A stretch of DNA of 64,000 bases from Aquimarina aggregata (GTDB taxonomy: Bacteria > Bacteroidota > Bacteroidia > Flavobacteriales > Flavobacteriaceae). Location: assembly GCF_001632745.1 (NCBI RefSeq), contig NZ_LQRT01000060.1:1-64000 (forward strand). Reading direction: 5' to 3'. The notes under the pieces were generated by a model, which was not told the origin of the DNA, searched no databases, and worked only from the letters and a program-made list of their open reading frames with translations. The translations under genes were made by a program, and so were the position numbers. Positions 18,860 through 28,105 of this stretch are shown in pieces; the stretch's first letter is position 1, and each line of letters starts with the position of its first letter.

Positions 18860-19873
18860 ATGCTTCAGCAAGGTTTTATTTTAGTACTTAGTTGTTTGGG
18901 ATTGGCCCAAGCCCTTTTTTTATCTTTTTATTTGTTTACCCTTAAAAAAGGAAACAGACAAGCCAATAAATTTTTGGCTTTTGTATTGCTTGGGTTGACC
19001 ATACGAATTGGCAAATCAGTATTTAATAATTATATGGTTTTGGATCCTTGGCATCGCAATTTGGGTATTTCAGGTATTTTAATGTCGGGACCATTTTTAT
19101 GGTTTTATGGAAGAGTTCTTTTGCAAAAAAATGATCATTTCTCAAAATGGAACTATGTACATCTAACGCCATTTGTCTTATTTGTTTTGTTTAGTAAACT
19201 TATTCCTAACGTCAAAAATTTTGAATCATATTTAAGTTACGGTCTGGTCGTTTTTCATTTGGCTATTTATTTAATTTTGTCATGGGTTACTATTTTTAAA
19301 ATGGTAAAAGAAGCTAACCCACGGTTATTAAGATGGTATCGTGCAATTGTAATAGGAGCTTGCTTGATCTGGTGTTTTTATCTTAGTAATTTTATAGGAT
19401 TTATTCCTTTTTATATAGGTGGGGCAATTTTGTATTCAATATTGGTCTATGGGTTTTCTTACCTTCTTTTAAAAAGACATGTTTTTGCCTTAGAAAAGTA
19501 TAGTAACTCTTCTATAAACCGAAGTACTTCAAAAAAAATATTAGAACAAATTAAAGAGGCGTTTGTAGATGAAGAAATATTCTTAAATACAGATATTTCT
19601 TTGCAAAAGATGGCAGAAAAATTAGAGATAACCCCAAGAGAACTCTCACAGGTTATTAATGAAAATGAGCAAAAGAATTTTTCTGAATTTGTGAATCATT
19701 ATCGCATCAAAAAAGCAAAAGTATTACTAATTGATCCAGAATATAGCAATGAAAAAATTGCTACTGTTGCGTATGATTGTGGTTTTGGTAATGTGACTTC
19801 ATTTAATCTTGCATTTAAAGCAGAAACCGAGACAACACCTTCTAAATATAGAACTCAATTTAGAGTTATTTAG
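18860..19873 (+). CDS. AraC-type regulator with N-terminal membrane domain
   Basis: Residues 1-210 of this 337-residue protein contain six or seven membrane helices. Residues about 245-337 form an AraC/XylS DNA-binding domain: SLQKMAEKLEITPRELSQVI is the first helix-turn-helix and NEKIATVAYDCGFGNVTSF the second, ending TPSKYR. This architecture is common in Flavobacteriia and suggests sensing in or through the inner membrane with direct control of DNA. The signal and targets are unknown; the nearest candidates are the 35-codon peptide and the PQQ-dehydrogenase cluster downstream. The start is supported by the promoter position and by the hydrophobic N-terminus. Confidence 0.87.
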   Translation: MLQQGFILVLSCLGLAQALFLSFYLFTLKKGNRQANKFLAFVLLGLTIRIGKSVFNNYMVLDPWHRNLGISGILMSGPFLWFYGRVLLQKNDHFSKWNYVHLTPFVLFVLFSKLIPNVKNFESYLSYGLVVFHLAIYLILSWVTIFKMVKEANPRLLRWYRAIVIGACLIWCFYLSNFIGFIPFYIGGAILYSILVYGFSYLLLKRHVFALEKYSNSSINRSTSKKILEQIKEAFVDEEIFLNTDISLQKMAEKLEITPRELSQVINENEQKNFSEFVNHYRIKKAKVLLIDPEYSNEKIATVAYDCGFGNVTSFNLAFKAETETTPSKYRTQFRVI

Positions 19874-19945
19874 CCTAAAATAGCGAATTTTTTATTAGAC
19901 TTCTGTATAAGGAGAGAATAAGAATTATGATATATACATAAATCA

Positions 19946-19991
19946 GTTCTGGTAAAAAAGCATGTTGATTACATTAAATTCAAACCAGAAC
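19946..19991. repeat. 8-bp inverted repeat between AraC gene and peptide ORF
   Basis: GTTCTGGT (19946-19953) and ACCAGAAC (19984-19991) are separated by 30 bp. It lies beyond the 3' ends of both converging genes. No T-tract follows, so a terminator is possible but weak. Confidence 0.3.
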
Positions 19992-20023
19992 CGATTAAAT
20001 ACTTATGTATGAATTGCTACTGT

Positions 20024-20131
20024 TTAAGCAGTTGGATTTCCTGTATGCTCTTCATACTCCAAATAAATAGATCCACCATATATTGTTGTCATATCTATTT
20101 CTGCGTATTCAAAATTTTGTAATTCTTTCAT
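20024..20131 (-). CDS. 35-residue double-glycine leader-type peptide
   Basis: The ORF translates as MKELQNFEYAEIDMTTIYGG followed by SIYLEYEEHTGNPTA and TAA. The first 20 residues look like the leaders of Bacteroidota GG-type secreted peptides: an MK start, hydrophobic residues at regular spacing (L, F, I, M, I) and a terminal Gly-Gly. The predicted core is 15 residues, acidic, without Cys. Such leaders are normally cut and exported by C39-peptidase ABC transporters; none is encoded in this window. An A-rich stretch precedes the ATG. The ORF sits alone between the AraC-type gene and the PQQ dehydrogenase. Its shortness means it could be chance; the leader pattern is the main support. Confidence 0.5.
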   Translation of the reverse strand: MKELQNFEYAEIDMTTIYGGSIYLEYEEHTGNPTA

Positions 20132-20298
20132 GATTATTATTTTTTAGATTCTTTTCGAAAGTAATTATATATGTGTCTTGATCCAACTTTTTTAGTTTAG
20201 CTTTTTGTCTTTTTCGTTTTAAAAATCATGATTATTAAAGGATTTTAATACCTCGTTTCTGATTTTGCAATCAAATTTCAAAAACAAAATCAATAAAC

Positions 20299-21459
20299 AT
20301 GAGCAGAGTAATCCTCTTTTTATTTTTGGGTGTACTACTTGGTTGTAGTAAAACCGAAAAACCAAGATTTCAAATTTCAAAAACAAATCCAAGTAAACAA
20401 ATTGTTGTAGACAGTTTAAATCATCCTTGGAGTATGGCATTTTTGTCTGAAGATGAGGTCTTGGTATCCGAAAAGGATGGCGACCTTCTTCGAGTAGATC
20501 TTTCCTCAAAAAGAAAAACTATCATAAAAGGTTTTCCAACAGATCTTACAGATAGTATACGTGTGGTTTCTAGAGGTGATAATTCAGGAATTTTTGAGGT
20601 AGTCTTAGATCCGGATTTTGATAATAATAACTTTGTATACCTATCCTATGCTGCAAAAAAGAAAGGAAAGGGCAGTACCACTAAAGTTGTGCGGGCGACA
20701 TTAAAAAATGATTCTTTATACGATCGTAAGACGATTCTAGAAGCGGGTCCTTTTACACGTGAATATTACCACTACGGAGGCGGAATGACATTTGGAACAG
20801 ATCAAAAACTATACATCACCATAGGAGAACGATTATTTAGAGAAATTGATGAACCTGCGCTACCAATTGCCCAAGACCTCACCGATAAGAGAGGTAAGAT
20901 TTATCGTTTTAATGCAGATGGAAGTATTCCCAAAGATAATCCGGATTTTGGACCAGATGCAGTGCCAGGTTTGTATGCTATAGGTATTAGAGCGGCTCAA
21001 GGAATAACGGTGCAGCCTATAACTGGGGATATTTGGTTTAGTGAGCATGGTACAAAACAAGGAGACGAAATCAATAGGTTGTCTGCAGGTGCTAATTATG
21101 GTTGGCCTATTATAACAACAGGGGGGTATAGAAGTAGGGATTATGTTCCTCCTCATATTGAAGGAGCTTCTTTTACAGATCCGGATTGGTATTGGAAACA
21201 TACCGTAGCACCTACAGGGTTGATGTTTTACACAGGAGACGAATTTCCAGAATGGAAAAATGACTTACTCGTACCTGGTCTATCTGTAGGGAGTTTTTGG
21301 CGATTTACAATAGAAAATCAAACGATTAAAAGTGCTCAGGAACTGTTTGTAGATGATCGCGTAAGGTCTAGAAAAATTACGCAAAGCCCCAACGGAAAAT
21401 TATATATGCTAACAGATGAAGATAATGGTAAAATTGTAAGAATTAAAAATTTAAAATAA
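20299..21459 (+). CDS. PQQ-dependent sugar dehydrogenase (GSDH family) lipoprotein
   Basis: The 386-residue protein starts with a lipoprotein signal (MSRVILFLFLGVLLGC, Cys16). The soluble glucose/sorbosone dehydrogenase fold follows: LNHPWSMAFLSEDEVLVSEK at about 47-66, then YHYGGGMTFG, and WFSEHGTKQGDEINRLSAGA and NYGWP around 250-275, the six-bladed propeller's most conserved region. These enzymes oxidise sugars in the periplasm or at the surface using PQQ. The exact substrate is not predictable, and homologues include proteins of unknown reaction. Two small genes follow at 8 and 5 bp and are probably cotranscribed. Confidence 0.87.
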   Translation: MSRVILFLFLGVLLGCSKTEKPRFQISKTNPSKQIVVDSLNHPWSMAFLSEDEVLVSEKDGDLLRVDLSSKRKTIIKGFPTDLTDSIRVVSRGDNSGIFEVVLDPDFDNNNFVYLSYAAKKKGKGSTTKVVRATLKNDSLYDRKTILEAGPFTREYYHYGGGMTFGTDQKLYITIGERLFREIDEPALPIAQDLTDKRGKIYRFNADGSIPKDNPDFGPDAVPGLYAIGIRAAQGITVQPITGDIWFSEHGTKQGDEINRLSAGANYGWPIITTGGYRSRDYVPPHIEGASFTDPDWYWKHTVAPTGLMFYTGDEFPEWKNDLLVPGLSVGSFWRFTIENQTIKSAQELFVDDRVRSRKITQSPNGKLYMLTDEDNGKIVRIKNLK

Positions 21460-21467
21460 AACAAATC

Positions 21468-21899
21468 ATGAGAAAAATCAACACCTATTTTTGGATTAGT
21501 GCATTAGTATTAAATTCAAGTTTTTTGATAGCGCAATCTGATAAAGATCAAATAAATACAACTATTAATAAGTATATTGAAGGGACTTCGTATAACAAAC
21601 CAGAAACGATTAAAGAAGCGTTTTATGAAGAGGCTAATTTGTTTTTAAGTCGAAAAGATAATAGCTTGTGGATCGTGCCTGTCAAAGATTATGCTGCGGG
21701 CTATGAAAAGAAAGAAAAAGGAAAATTTAATGGGCGAACAGGTAAGATAATAGCTGTTGATATAGAGAATGATATTGCTACAGCAAAGGCAGAGATTTTG
21801 ATTTCAAAACTGGATTTACGCTTTATAGATATTTTCCTCCTTAAAAAGATTGAAGGAAATTGGAAGATTATAAGTAAAGCAGCAACCAGAAAAAAATAA
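21468..21899 (+). CDS. NTF2-like (lumazine-binding-type) exported protein
   Basis: This 143-residue protein has a signal peptide of about 22 residues ending in LIAQS. The body has the cone-shaped NTF2-like pattern: DQINTTINKYIEGTSYNKPE is the first helix, EAFYEEANLF follows, and the C-terminal strands read IFLLKKIEGNWKIISKA. It is closest in look to the putative lumazine-binding group of nuclear transport factor 2 family proteins. No catalytic function is claimed. It sits 8 bp after the PQQ dehydrogenase and 5 bp before the ankyrin gene. Confidence 0.8.
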   Translation: MRKINTYFWISALVLNSSFLIAQSDKDQINTTINKYIEGTSYNKPETIKEAFYEEANLFLSRKDNSLWIVPVKDYAAGYEKKEKGKFNGRTGKIIAVDIENDIATAKAEILISKLDLRFIDIFLLKKIEGNWKIISKAATRKK

Positions 21900-21904
21900 G
21901 TATC

Positions 21905-22402
21905 ATGAATCGCAAAGCATTTATTACAAATTCATTAGCCGGAATTACTTTGGCAAGTATAACCCCAGGGTTTATGTACTCTAAGTCAATTCAAGAAGAA
22001 CCTTTAGATCATAAATTAGTCAAAGAATTTGTGTCGGCAGGCCATAAAGATCTTAATATGGTAAAAGAAATGTTAAGTGAATACCCTAATTTGATCTATA
22101 GTAGTTATGATTGGGGTAATGGTGATTTTGAAGAGGCAATCGAAGGGGCGGGACATGTAGGTCATAAAGAAATTGCAGAGTATCTTATTTCTCAAGGAGC
22201 TCGTGTTAATCTTTTTGTGCTAACAATGCTAGGAAAAATAGAACTCGTACAGCCTGTTTTAGAAACGTATCCTAAACTAATTTTTGCTAAAGGCCCCCAT
22301 GGATTTACGTTGTTGCATCATGCTAAGGTTGGTGGGCAAGATTCATTTTATGAGTATTTGAATGAAAAAGGACTTCATAAAACCCATATAAAAATTAAAT
22401 AA
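21905..22402 (+). CDS. Exported ankyrin-repeat protein
   Basis: The 165-residue protein has an N-terminal export-like segment (MNRKAFITNSLAGITLASITPGFM). The NRKAF opening resembles Tat signals but lacks a true twin arginine. Residues 40-155 contain about three to four ankyrin repeats: AGHKDLNMVKEMLSEYPNLI, GAGHVGHKEIAEYLISQGA, then MLGKIELVQPVLETYPKLIF and HGFTLLHHAKVGG. Ankyrin repeats bind proteins. This is the last gene of the PQQ dehydrogenase cluster and may act with those exported products. A fold-back element lies directly downstream. Confidence 0.85.
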   Translation: MNRKAFITNSLAGITLASITPGFMYSKSIQEEPLDHKLVKEFVSAGHKDLNMVKEMLSEYPNLIYSSYDWGNGDFEEAIEGAGHVGHKEIAEYLISQGARVNLFVLTMLGKIELVQPVLETYPKLIFAKGPHGFTLLHHAKVGGQDSFYEYLNEKGLHKTHIKIK

Positions 22403-22426
22403 AGCAGGATTATTGGAATAGAAGCT

Positions 22427-22545
22427 GTCTAAAAAATTGAAAAATTCTGATTTGTCAGTCTGAGCCTGTCGAAGACCATTTACAAGTAAAGCACTTAAAA
22501 GCTTCAACATGCTCAGATTGACAATTTTATATTACTTTTTCAGAC
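22427..22545. repeat. Nested fold-back element of a second repeat family
   Basis: Inner arms at 22452-22474 (TTGTCAGTCTGAGCCTGTCG...) and 22502-22524 pair over 23 bp with three mismatches. Outer arms GTCTAAAAAA (22427-22436) and TTTTTCAGAC (22536-22545) pair with one mismatch. The element fills the gap between the converging ankyrin and carboxypeptidase genes and could end both transcripts. The sequence is unrelated to the CTCGA family. Confidence 0.7.
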
Positions 22546-22565
22546 GCCTATGGATATCTGAATAA

Positions 22566-25142
22566 TTAATCTTCTTTTATAAATTGTTTGGTATACGTAC
22601 CTTCTTTAGCGATCACCTTTAAAATATAAGTGCCAGCAGCTAATTTTTGTGTGTTTATACTATTCGAGAATGTACCCGAAGTAGCCGTTTTACCAAGTAA
22701 ATCTACTATAGCATATTCATAAACTCCTTTATTAGGTAGTGTAATATTTAACACATTTTTAGTTGGTACTGGATAGATTTTAATTGAATTTTCGTTAACC
22801 GAACTTTTAACCAATTGCGCTGCGGTAGCTCCTGTTGCTATAGTAATTGTGTAATCTTCAACTTCACCATAAGTAAAAGTGCCACAAGCAGATGGGATTC
22901 TATTATATCGCATAATCACACGCATTCTAGTGTTTCCCTCGAGCGCATTTGCAGGTACTGTAAAATTACCACTTAAAGGGGTTGTTCTAGAGGCAGGTTT
23001 ACTCCAAACCTGTTCGCCTGAATCATTAAAATCCCCATCTCGATTATAATCAATCCACACACTGTAGGCTTCTCTATAGACTGTGCCAGTCCAGGTTGGA
23101 GTTATGGTTATGGTATTTGAAACTCCTTTGGATAAAGTTGTGGCGATGGATGTAAAATCACTATAACCTCCATTTTCTGCAGCCGAAGTATTGTTAATAG
23201 TTCCTATTTGAACATTACTTATATATTCATCAGAGGTGTTATTTGCACTTGCACTGCAATACGATATATTAGCAGGTAATGTAGTTGCCGTTACTGCATT
23301 ACTAAAATCAGAAACATTACCAGCTGCATCCTTAGCTTTTATGCTAAATTGAAAAGCAGTATTGCTAGCCAATCCGGTTAAGTTTGTTGTAGTTCCGGTA
23401 CTTGATGAAACTAAAGTATTTGCTTGATAGATATCGTATCCAGTTACTCCAATATTATCGGTAGCAGCATTCCACGAAAGTGTTAGTGAAGAGGAAGTGA
23501 TGTTAGAAACCGATAGGCCTGAAGGAATAGATGGGGGTTCAGTATCACCGCCAGTGCCAGTATATGTGATATCGATGCTTTTGGTATATTGCCAAGAACC
23601 ATTATCAACAGTTAATGTTATTGGGATTACTGTGCCGGAAGGCGTATTGGGATCTAATTGAAAACTTATATTTCCCGTATCTGTATCAAGAAAAGGAATG
23701 CTATTAAATTGTTTGGCTGTTCCTGCAGAGGATACATAGGATGAGGTAGAAGATAAGCTAACAGTCCAGTTAGATTGCTTAAGACTAAATCGTCGTATAG
23801 AAAAATCTACAGACCCTGCTGTGGAGTTTATTGTTTGACTGTCTGTAGTTGGAGTGACTTTTGCGTATCGAGCGATCATTCGGGTAATCTTAATGTTAAG
23901 TGGGAATGCGTCGTTACACAAAGGGATGATTCTACTTGAAGCGGGCCAAAAACCATCGCTAGAAGCACCTACTTCTGGAGTCATAGATAACATTTTAGGT
24001 TTAGAAGTTTGTTCGCCGTACATCCAATCGTCAGAGCTTCCTGTAGCATTGTAACCAACTGTTTGATTTGGTGTACCCACGGCATACGAATTTTCTTCGG
24101 TCATATAATTCCCCATAGCGACAAAAGTACTTTGGTCAGGAGTAAATGTATTAGAACTGTATCCCCAAGGGTGAATTAGTAGATTACTAAAAGAATGATA
24201 ATTAAGTGCAGCAATAAATTCATGTTGGTTGGTGAAATCCCGAATTGCCTGTGTTTCTAATTCTGAAAATCCCGAAGGACCTTGATAGGTTTGGCTATTA
24301 GTATTGTTAGACGCTCCTCCCCAACGATAACTATAGTTTCTATTTAAATCTACACCAAAAGTTCCGTTACCGTTATTACTTCGGTTTTTTCTCCAGAAAC
24401 CTCCGCCATTTGGATTTGTTTGTTGATTATATGTGTACCCATCAGGGTTGATAACCGGAATAAAATATAACTCTGTATTATCTACCAATGTTTTTATTTC
24501 ATCGTTAGAATTGTAGTTTTCTAATAAATACCACATATAAAATAGATTTTGCGAAAGACCCATAGGTTCTCTGGCATGATGTATCGAAGTAAAAAGCATT
24601 TCATCTTCATTTTCATCGGTGTCTGCATTATCACTGATTTTGACCATATAAATAGATCGACCCTGTTCTGTAGTTCCTATAGATGATTTTACAGTGATTA
24701 GTTCTGGATAGAGTTGTCTCATTTTGTCTAAAGCAGCAATTGCCTCATCAAATTTGTGAAATCCCCCCATGGTTCCTAGCTCAAAATTAGCCGGAGTAGG
24801 AACAGCTAGTAGTACATTTGATTTTGCATTTTGTTTGTCAATTTTTTTATTGATTTTATGAATTCTCTTCTCGAGGTTCCTAATGTTGATTTTAAACTTG
24901 ATGTTGTTTTCTTTCAATAAATTAATATCGCTTTTTGAAATTTCTGCAATGACTTTACCATTTTGATAATGAAAATGATCAGCTTCAAATCCTTTTTTTA
25001 TCAAGGTTTGTAATTGATTGTTGTTGGCATTTATAGTGACCCTATAATGTTTTTCTTGAGCGTTTACAAAAAGATTACAAAAGAGAAAAAGGATCAAAAC
25101 AAAGATTAATTGCCTTCTTGAGACTGTTGAGTTTGTGTGCAT
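22566..25142 (-). CDS. M14 zinc carboxypeptidase, T9SS-secreted
   Basis: The 858-residue protein has a signal peptide (to about residue 28) and a short N-terminal prodomain with a coiled-coil-like KINKKIDKQ segment. The M14 domain spans about 120-430: HHAREP gives zinc ligands His189 and Glu192, His316 is the third, GVDLNRN holds the substrate-binding Asn-Arg, and TPEVG at 388-392 the catalytic Glu390. Later come a fibronectin type III domain (about 540-630), a GEVED-type domain (about 640-770, ending TYGEVEDYTI), and a T9SS type A sorting tail starting KIYPVPTKNVLNI. It is therefore sent to the surface or the medium through the type IX system and trims peptides. No downstream partner gene was seen. 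Confidence 0.94.
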   Translation of the reverse strand: MHTNSTVSRRQLIFVLILFLFCNLFVNAQEKHYRVTINANNNQLQTLIKKGFEADHFHYQNGKVIAEISKSDINLLKENNIKFKINIRNLEKRIHKINKKIDKQNAKSNVLLAVPTPANFELGTMGGFHKFDEAIAALDKMRQLYPELITVKSSIGTTEQGRSIYMVKISDNADTDENEDEMLFTSIHHAREPMGLSQNLFYMWYLLENYNSNDEIKTLVDNTELYFIPVINPDGYTYNQQTNPNGGGFWRKNRSNNGNGTFGVDLNRNYSYRWGGASNNTNSQTYQGPSGFSELETQAIRDFTNQHEFIAALNYHSFSNLLIHPWGYSSNTFTPDQSTFVAMGNYMTEENSYAVGTPNQTVGYNATGSSDDWMYGEQTSKPKMLSMTPEVGASSDGFWPASSRIIPLCNDAFPLNIKITRMIARYAKVTPTTDSQTINSTAGSVDFSIRRFSLKQSNWTVSLSSTSSYVSSAGTAKQFNSIPFLDTDTGNISFQLDPNTPSGTVIPITLTVDNGSWQYTKSIDITYTGTGGDTEPPSIPSGLSVSNITSSSLTLSWNAATDNIGVTGYDIYQANTLVSSSTGTTTNLTGLASNTAFQFSIKAKDAAGNVSDFSNAVTATTLPANISYCSASANNTSDEYISNVQIGTINNTSAAENGGYSDFTSIATTLSKGVSNTITITPTWTGTVYREAYSVWIDYNRDGDFNDSGEQVWSKPASRTTPLSGNFTVPANALEGNTRMRVIMRYNRIPSACGTFTYGEVEDYTITIATGATAAQLVKSSVNENSIKIYPVPTKNVLNITLPNKGVYEYAIVDLLGKTATSGTFSNSINTQKLAAGTYILKVIAKEGTYTKQFIKED

Positions 25143-25450
25143 AGTTTTGGTTTTAAGAGAATTGATTTTTTAGTAATACAACTATTAATTCAAAGTAATT
25201 TTTGGTATAAATGAATTAATATATGGCACATAATAGTGGCATTAGTATAATCGTATAACACTTATAAGTACAAACACCCTATTTTATGTAGAACTAAAGT
25301 TATAATAAAAAAATAAACATAAGAAACTATTATAGAGATAGATATGCGATTTTAATTATGTCATTAAACCCTCTTGATGGGGCTACCTTATCTAACTTAC
25401 GTTTTTTGAAGAAATAAGACTTTAGAGGTTAGATGAAGATAAGATGTTGT
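25143..25450. other. Spacer with no visible gene
   Basis: This AT-rich gap between the carboxypeptidase start and the MATE gene stop shows no coding frame above chance, no strong hairpin and no good TAnnTTTG promoter. Confidence 0.4.
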
Positions 25451-26842
25451 TTAATTGGTTTTTGGTGTCAATAACTTTGTTCTAATTTCGCGGTTAAGAA
25501 AATATCCTGTCACTATCGTTGCCAAAACATCTGCTATCGGAAAAGAAATCCAAACACCTAATTCACCATAAAACTTAGGTAAGATCAAGACTAGCGGAAT
25601 AAAAATAAATCCCTGTCGAGATAATGTTAAAAGCAAAGCAGGAATAGCTTTACCCACTGCTTGAAAATAGGCAGCTCCGATTAGCTGAAGCGCTATAATT
25701 GGCGTAGCAGCAAATACCCATCTCATAGGCGCTGCGGTATGTGTTAGAACAAATTTATTTAGTGCTAATTCTTTTGGACTTAAACTTGGGTTATCACTTA
25801 AAAATAATGAGGTAATTTCTGAAGGAAAAATCATTAACCCGATAAATACTATTGTGGCTATTATTGCTGCATAAGTAATAGCTGTATTTATAGTTTCGCG
25901 AACGCGTGTATACTGTTGTGCACCATAATTATATCCAGCAATAGGCAGAAATCCTTGTGTTACCCCAAAAACCGGAAATAATGCAAACATTAACATTCGC
26001 CCAATGATAGCATATACCGCAACAAGACCTTCTTGACCAATATTGAACAAAATGTTATTCATTAATAAATAAGTGATACTTACTACTGCTTGTCTTGACA
26101 TAGTAACGCCACCAAGTGTTGCAATTTCTGAAACGATTTCTTTTTGTAATCCGAGATGACGAAAACCTACTTTTAATTCAGAGTTTTTTGAAGAGAAGAA
26201 CCAAAAGATATATAAAAAGCATGCTAAATAGGAACCTGTAGTGGCCCATGCCGCTCCGGCCATTCCCATATCCAAAAGATAAATAAAAACATAATCCATT
26301 AAAAGATTACTAATGGTTGGGATAATCATGGCTGTCATAGCGAACTTAGGCTTGCCTTCTGCTCTTATTACAGTATTGCCCATCATGGCAAAACCGAGAA
26401 TAGGAACACCGTATAAAAGAATGGTGTAGTAGATTTTTGCAGGATCAAAAATAGCTCCTTTTCCACCAAATCTGGGAATGATATCATCAACAAATAGTAA
26501 GCCTAGAATTACAAGAGGAACCATCACTAGAAATCCTAAAGATATTTGGTTACCAAACGTTTTTAATGCCTTTTCTTTGTTACCCGCTCCTAATGCTCGT
26601 GAAATAATACTAGAACCTCCAACACCAATAGACATACCAATAGCTCCTATGAAAAAGGAAACCGGTAACACTACATTAATCGATGCAAAAGCTATAGAGC
26701 CAATCCAATTACCCACAAAAATTGAATCAATAAGAATATTTAGTGACATCACTAATATCCCTATTGATGCAGGAACGGCCTGTTTGATTAGTAATTTACC
26801 TATGGGTTCAACCCCTAAAGCTTCAGAAGAGACTTTTGCCAT
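25451..26842 (-). CDS. MATE family efflux transporter
   Basis: The 463-residue inner-membrane protein has twelve hydrophobic segments in two MatE halves. Typical features are PASIGILVMSLNILIDSIFV near the start, a GVGGSSIISRALGAG segment around 72-86, and the second-half FGVTQGFLPIAGYNYGAQQ around 297-315. MATE proteins export organic cations and drugs by Na+ or H+ antiport. Its ATG overlaps the hemH stop as TAATG, so it is cotranscribed with ferrochelatase. The link may simply be chromosomal, but export of a heme-pathway compound is conceivable. Confidence 0.92.
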   Translation of the reverse strand: MAKVSSEALGVEPIGKLLIKQAVPASIGILVMSLNILIDSIFVGNWIGSIAFASINVVLPVSFFIGAIGMSIGVGGSSIISRALGAGNKEKALKTFGNQISLGFLVMVPLVILGLLFVDDIIPRFGGKGAIFDPAKIYYTILLYGVPILGFAMMGNTVIRAEGKPKFAMTAMIIPTISNLLMDYVFIYLLDMGMAGAAWATTGSYLACFLYIFWFFSSKNSELKVGFRHLGLQKEIVSEIATLGGVTMSRQAVVSITYLLMNNILFNIGQEGLVAVYAIIGRMLMFALFPVFGVTQGFLPIAGYNYGAQQYTRVRETINTAITYAAIIATIVFIGLMIFPSEITSLFLSDNPSLSPKELALNKFVLTHTAAPMRWVFAATPIIALQLIGAAYFQAVGKAIPALLLTLSRQGFIFIPLVLILPKFYGELGVWISFPIADVLATIVTGYFLNREIRTKLLTPKTN

Positions 26843-27879
26843 TACACCATTTCGGTTTTAACAGCTACCCATTCGTTTATCCAATTGGCAACTACATCTG
26901 CCCAATCGTCACGATCATTTAGACAAGGGATAGTGGTATATTCTTTACCGCCTACTTCATGAAATATTTCTTCTCCTTCCATAGCGATTTCTTCTAAGGT
27001 TTCAAGACAATCAGAAACAAAAGCTGGAGTAACTATGGCCATTTTTTTTATGCCTTCTTTTCCCATTCTTTCGATAGTACGATCTGTATAGGGTTGTAAC
27101 CATGGGTCAAATCCTAAACGAGATTGAAAGGATGTAGAGTATGTTCCGTTTTTAAGGCCTAATTTTTTTGCTACTTGTACTGTGGTCATCTCACATTGAT
27201 GGCGATAACAAAATTCATGTTGCTCTGATCCTTTTTTAAAGCAACACTTTCCGTCCATTTTACAGTTTCCATTACTAATATCACTCTTTCTAATATGTCG
27301 TTCTGGTACCCCGTGATATGAGAATAATAGATGCTCGTAATCCAAGTTTTCCAGATTTTCAGCAATACTATTAGATAAAACATCAATATATTCGGGTTTG
27401 TTATAAAATGCCGGAATATCAGTAATTTTCATATCAGGAAAATGCGCTGCACGTAACTCTTCTGCTAATACTAAAATAGTTTCTGTAGTAGCCATAGCAA
27501 ATTGAGGATACAAAGGAATAATCATTACTTCTGTCACACCTTTGTCGTGTAATTCTTGTAAGCCATCCTTGATATTCAGACTCCCATAACGCATAGCAAG
27601 TCCAACAGGAATAGACGTGCGATCGGCAACCTTTTTTTGTAGTCTTTCAGATAAAACAATAAGGGGAGAACCTTCATCCCACCATATCTTTTTATAAGCT
27701 GCAGCCGATTTTTTTGGTCTTGTATTTAAAATTATTCCTTTCACCAGTAATGTTCTGGCCCAAAGAGGAACATCGATAACCCTTGGATCCATTAGAAACT
27801 CACCTAGATATTTTTTTACATCTTTTGGATCTGTACTGTCAGGGGATCCAAGATTAACAAGAAGAACTCCTTTATTCAT
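26842..27879 (-). CDS. hemH: Ferrochelatase
   Basis: HemH inserts Fe2+ into protoporphyrin IX, the last step of protoheme synthesis. I start the gene at 27879 (MNKGVLLVNLGSPDS), giving 345 residues. A longer frame reaches 27933 but adds 18 hydrophobic residues absent from the family, and the promoter lies between the two starts. LLFSYHGVPERHIRKSD carries the catalytic His region. A Cys-rich insert (CKMDGKCC to CYRHQC) follows, seen in Bacteroidota ferrochelatases and possibly metal-binding. Near the C-terminus, TPAFVSDCLETLEEI is conserved. The gene lies apart from the main hem run at 29474-36073, on the opposite strand. Confidence 0.95.
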   Translation of the reverse strand: MNKGVLLVNLGSPDSTDPKDVKKYLGEFLMDPRVIDVPLWARTLLVKGIILNTRPKKSAAAYKKIWWDEGSPLIVLSERLQKKVADRTSIPVGLAMRYGSLNIKDGLQELHDKGVTEVMIIPLYPQFAMATTETILVLAEELRAAHFPDMKITDIPAFYNKPEYIDVLSNSIAENLENLDYEHLLFSYHGVPERHIRKSDISNGNCKMDGKCCFKKGSEQHEFCYRHQCEMTTVQVAKKLGLKNGTYSTSFQSRLGFDPWLQPYTDRTIERMGKEGIKKMAIVTPAFVSDCLETLEEIAMEGEEIFHEVGGKEYTTIPCLNDRDDWADVVANWINEWVAVKTEMV

Positions 27880-27899
27880 AATTTTTCTTTTAGCACAAA

Positions 27900-27934
27900 C
27901 AAAAATACGAACTATAAAGAGGAAAGATGCCAAA
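27900..27934 (-). promoter_or_regulatory. Probable promoter of hemH-MATE
   Basis: On the minus strand TATTTTTG (27900-27907) fits TAnnTTTG, with TTTG at 27931-27934 after a long 23-bp spacer. The implied leader is about 15 nt to the ATG at 27879, which argues against the longer reading frame. Confidence 0.45.
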
Positions 27935-28105
27935 AACCATAAGAGTTTTTGATAGTATAATTTACAAATATTACTGTTTAATTATCATATTTACGGGTTA
28001 AGAATCTAACATACCTTAGAAATACGTTAAATTATGATAAACTGAAAAATAGAGTAGTTTTATTTTAGTACTTTTAGAATGAAAAAAAAGCAAAGATGAG
28101 CCCTA

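Noticed and set aside
25236..25262. TGGCAC sequence resembling a sigma-54 site
   Set aside because: The -12 part does not match at the right spacing and no gene starts downstream on that strand.
26842..27933. Longer hemH reading frame starting at 27933
   Set aside because: The extra 18 residues are not seen in ferrochelatases and the likely promoter lies within them; 27879 was used.
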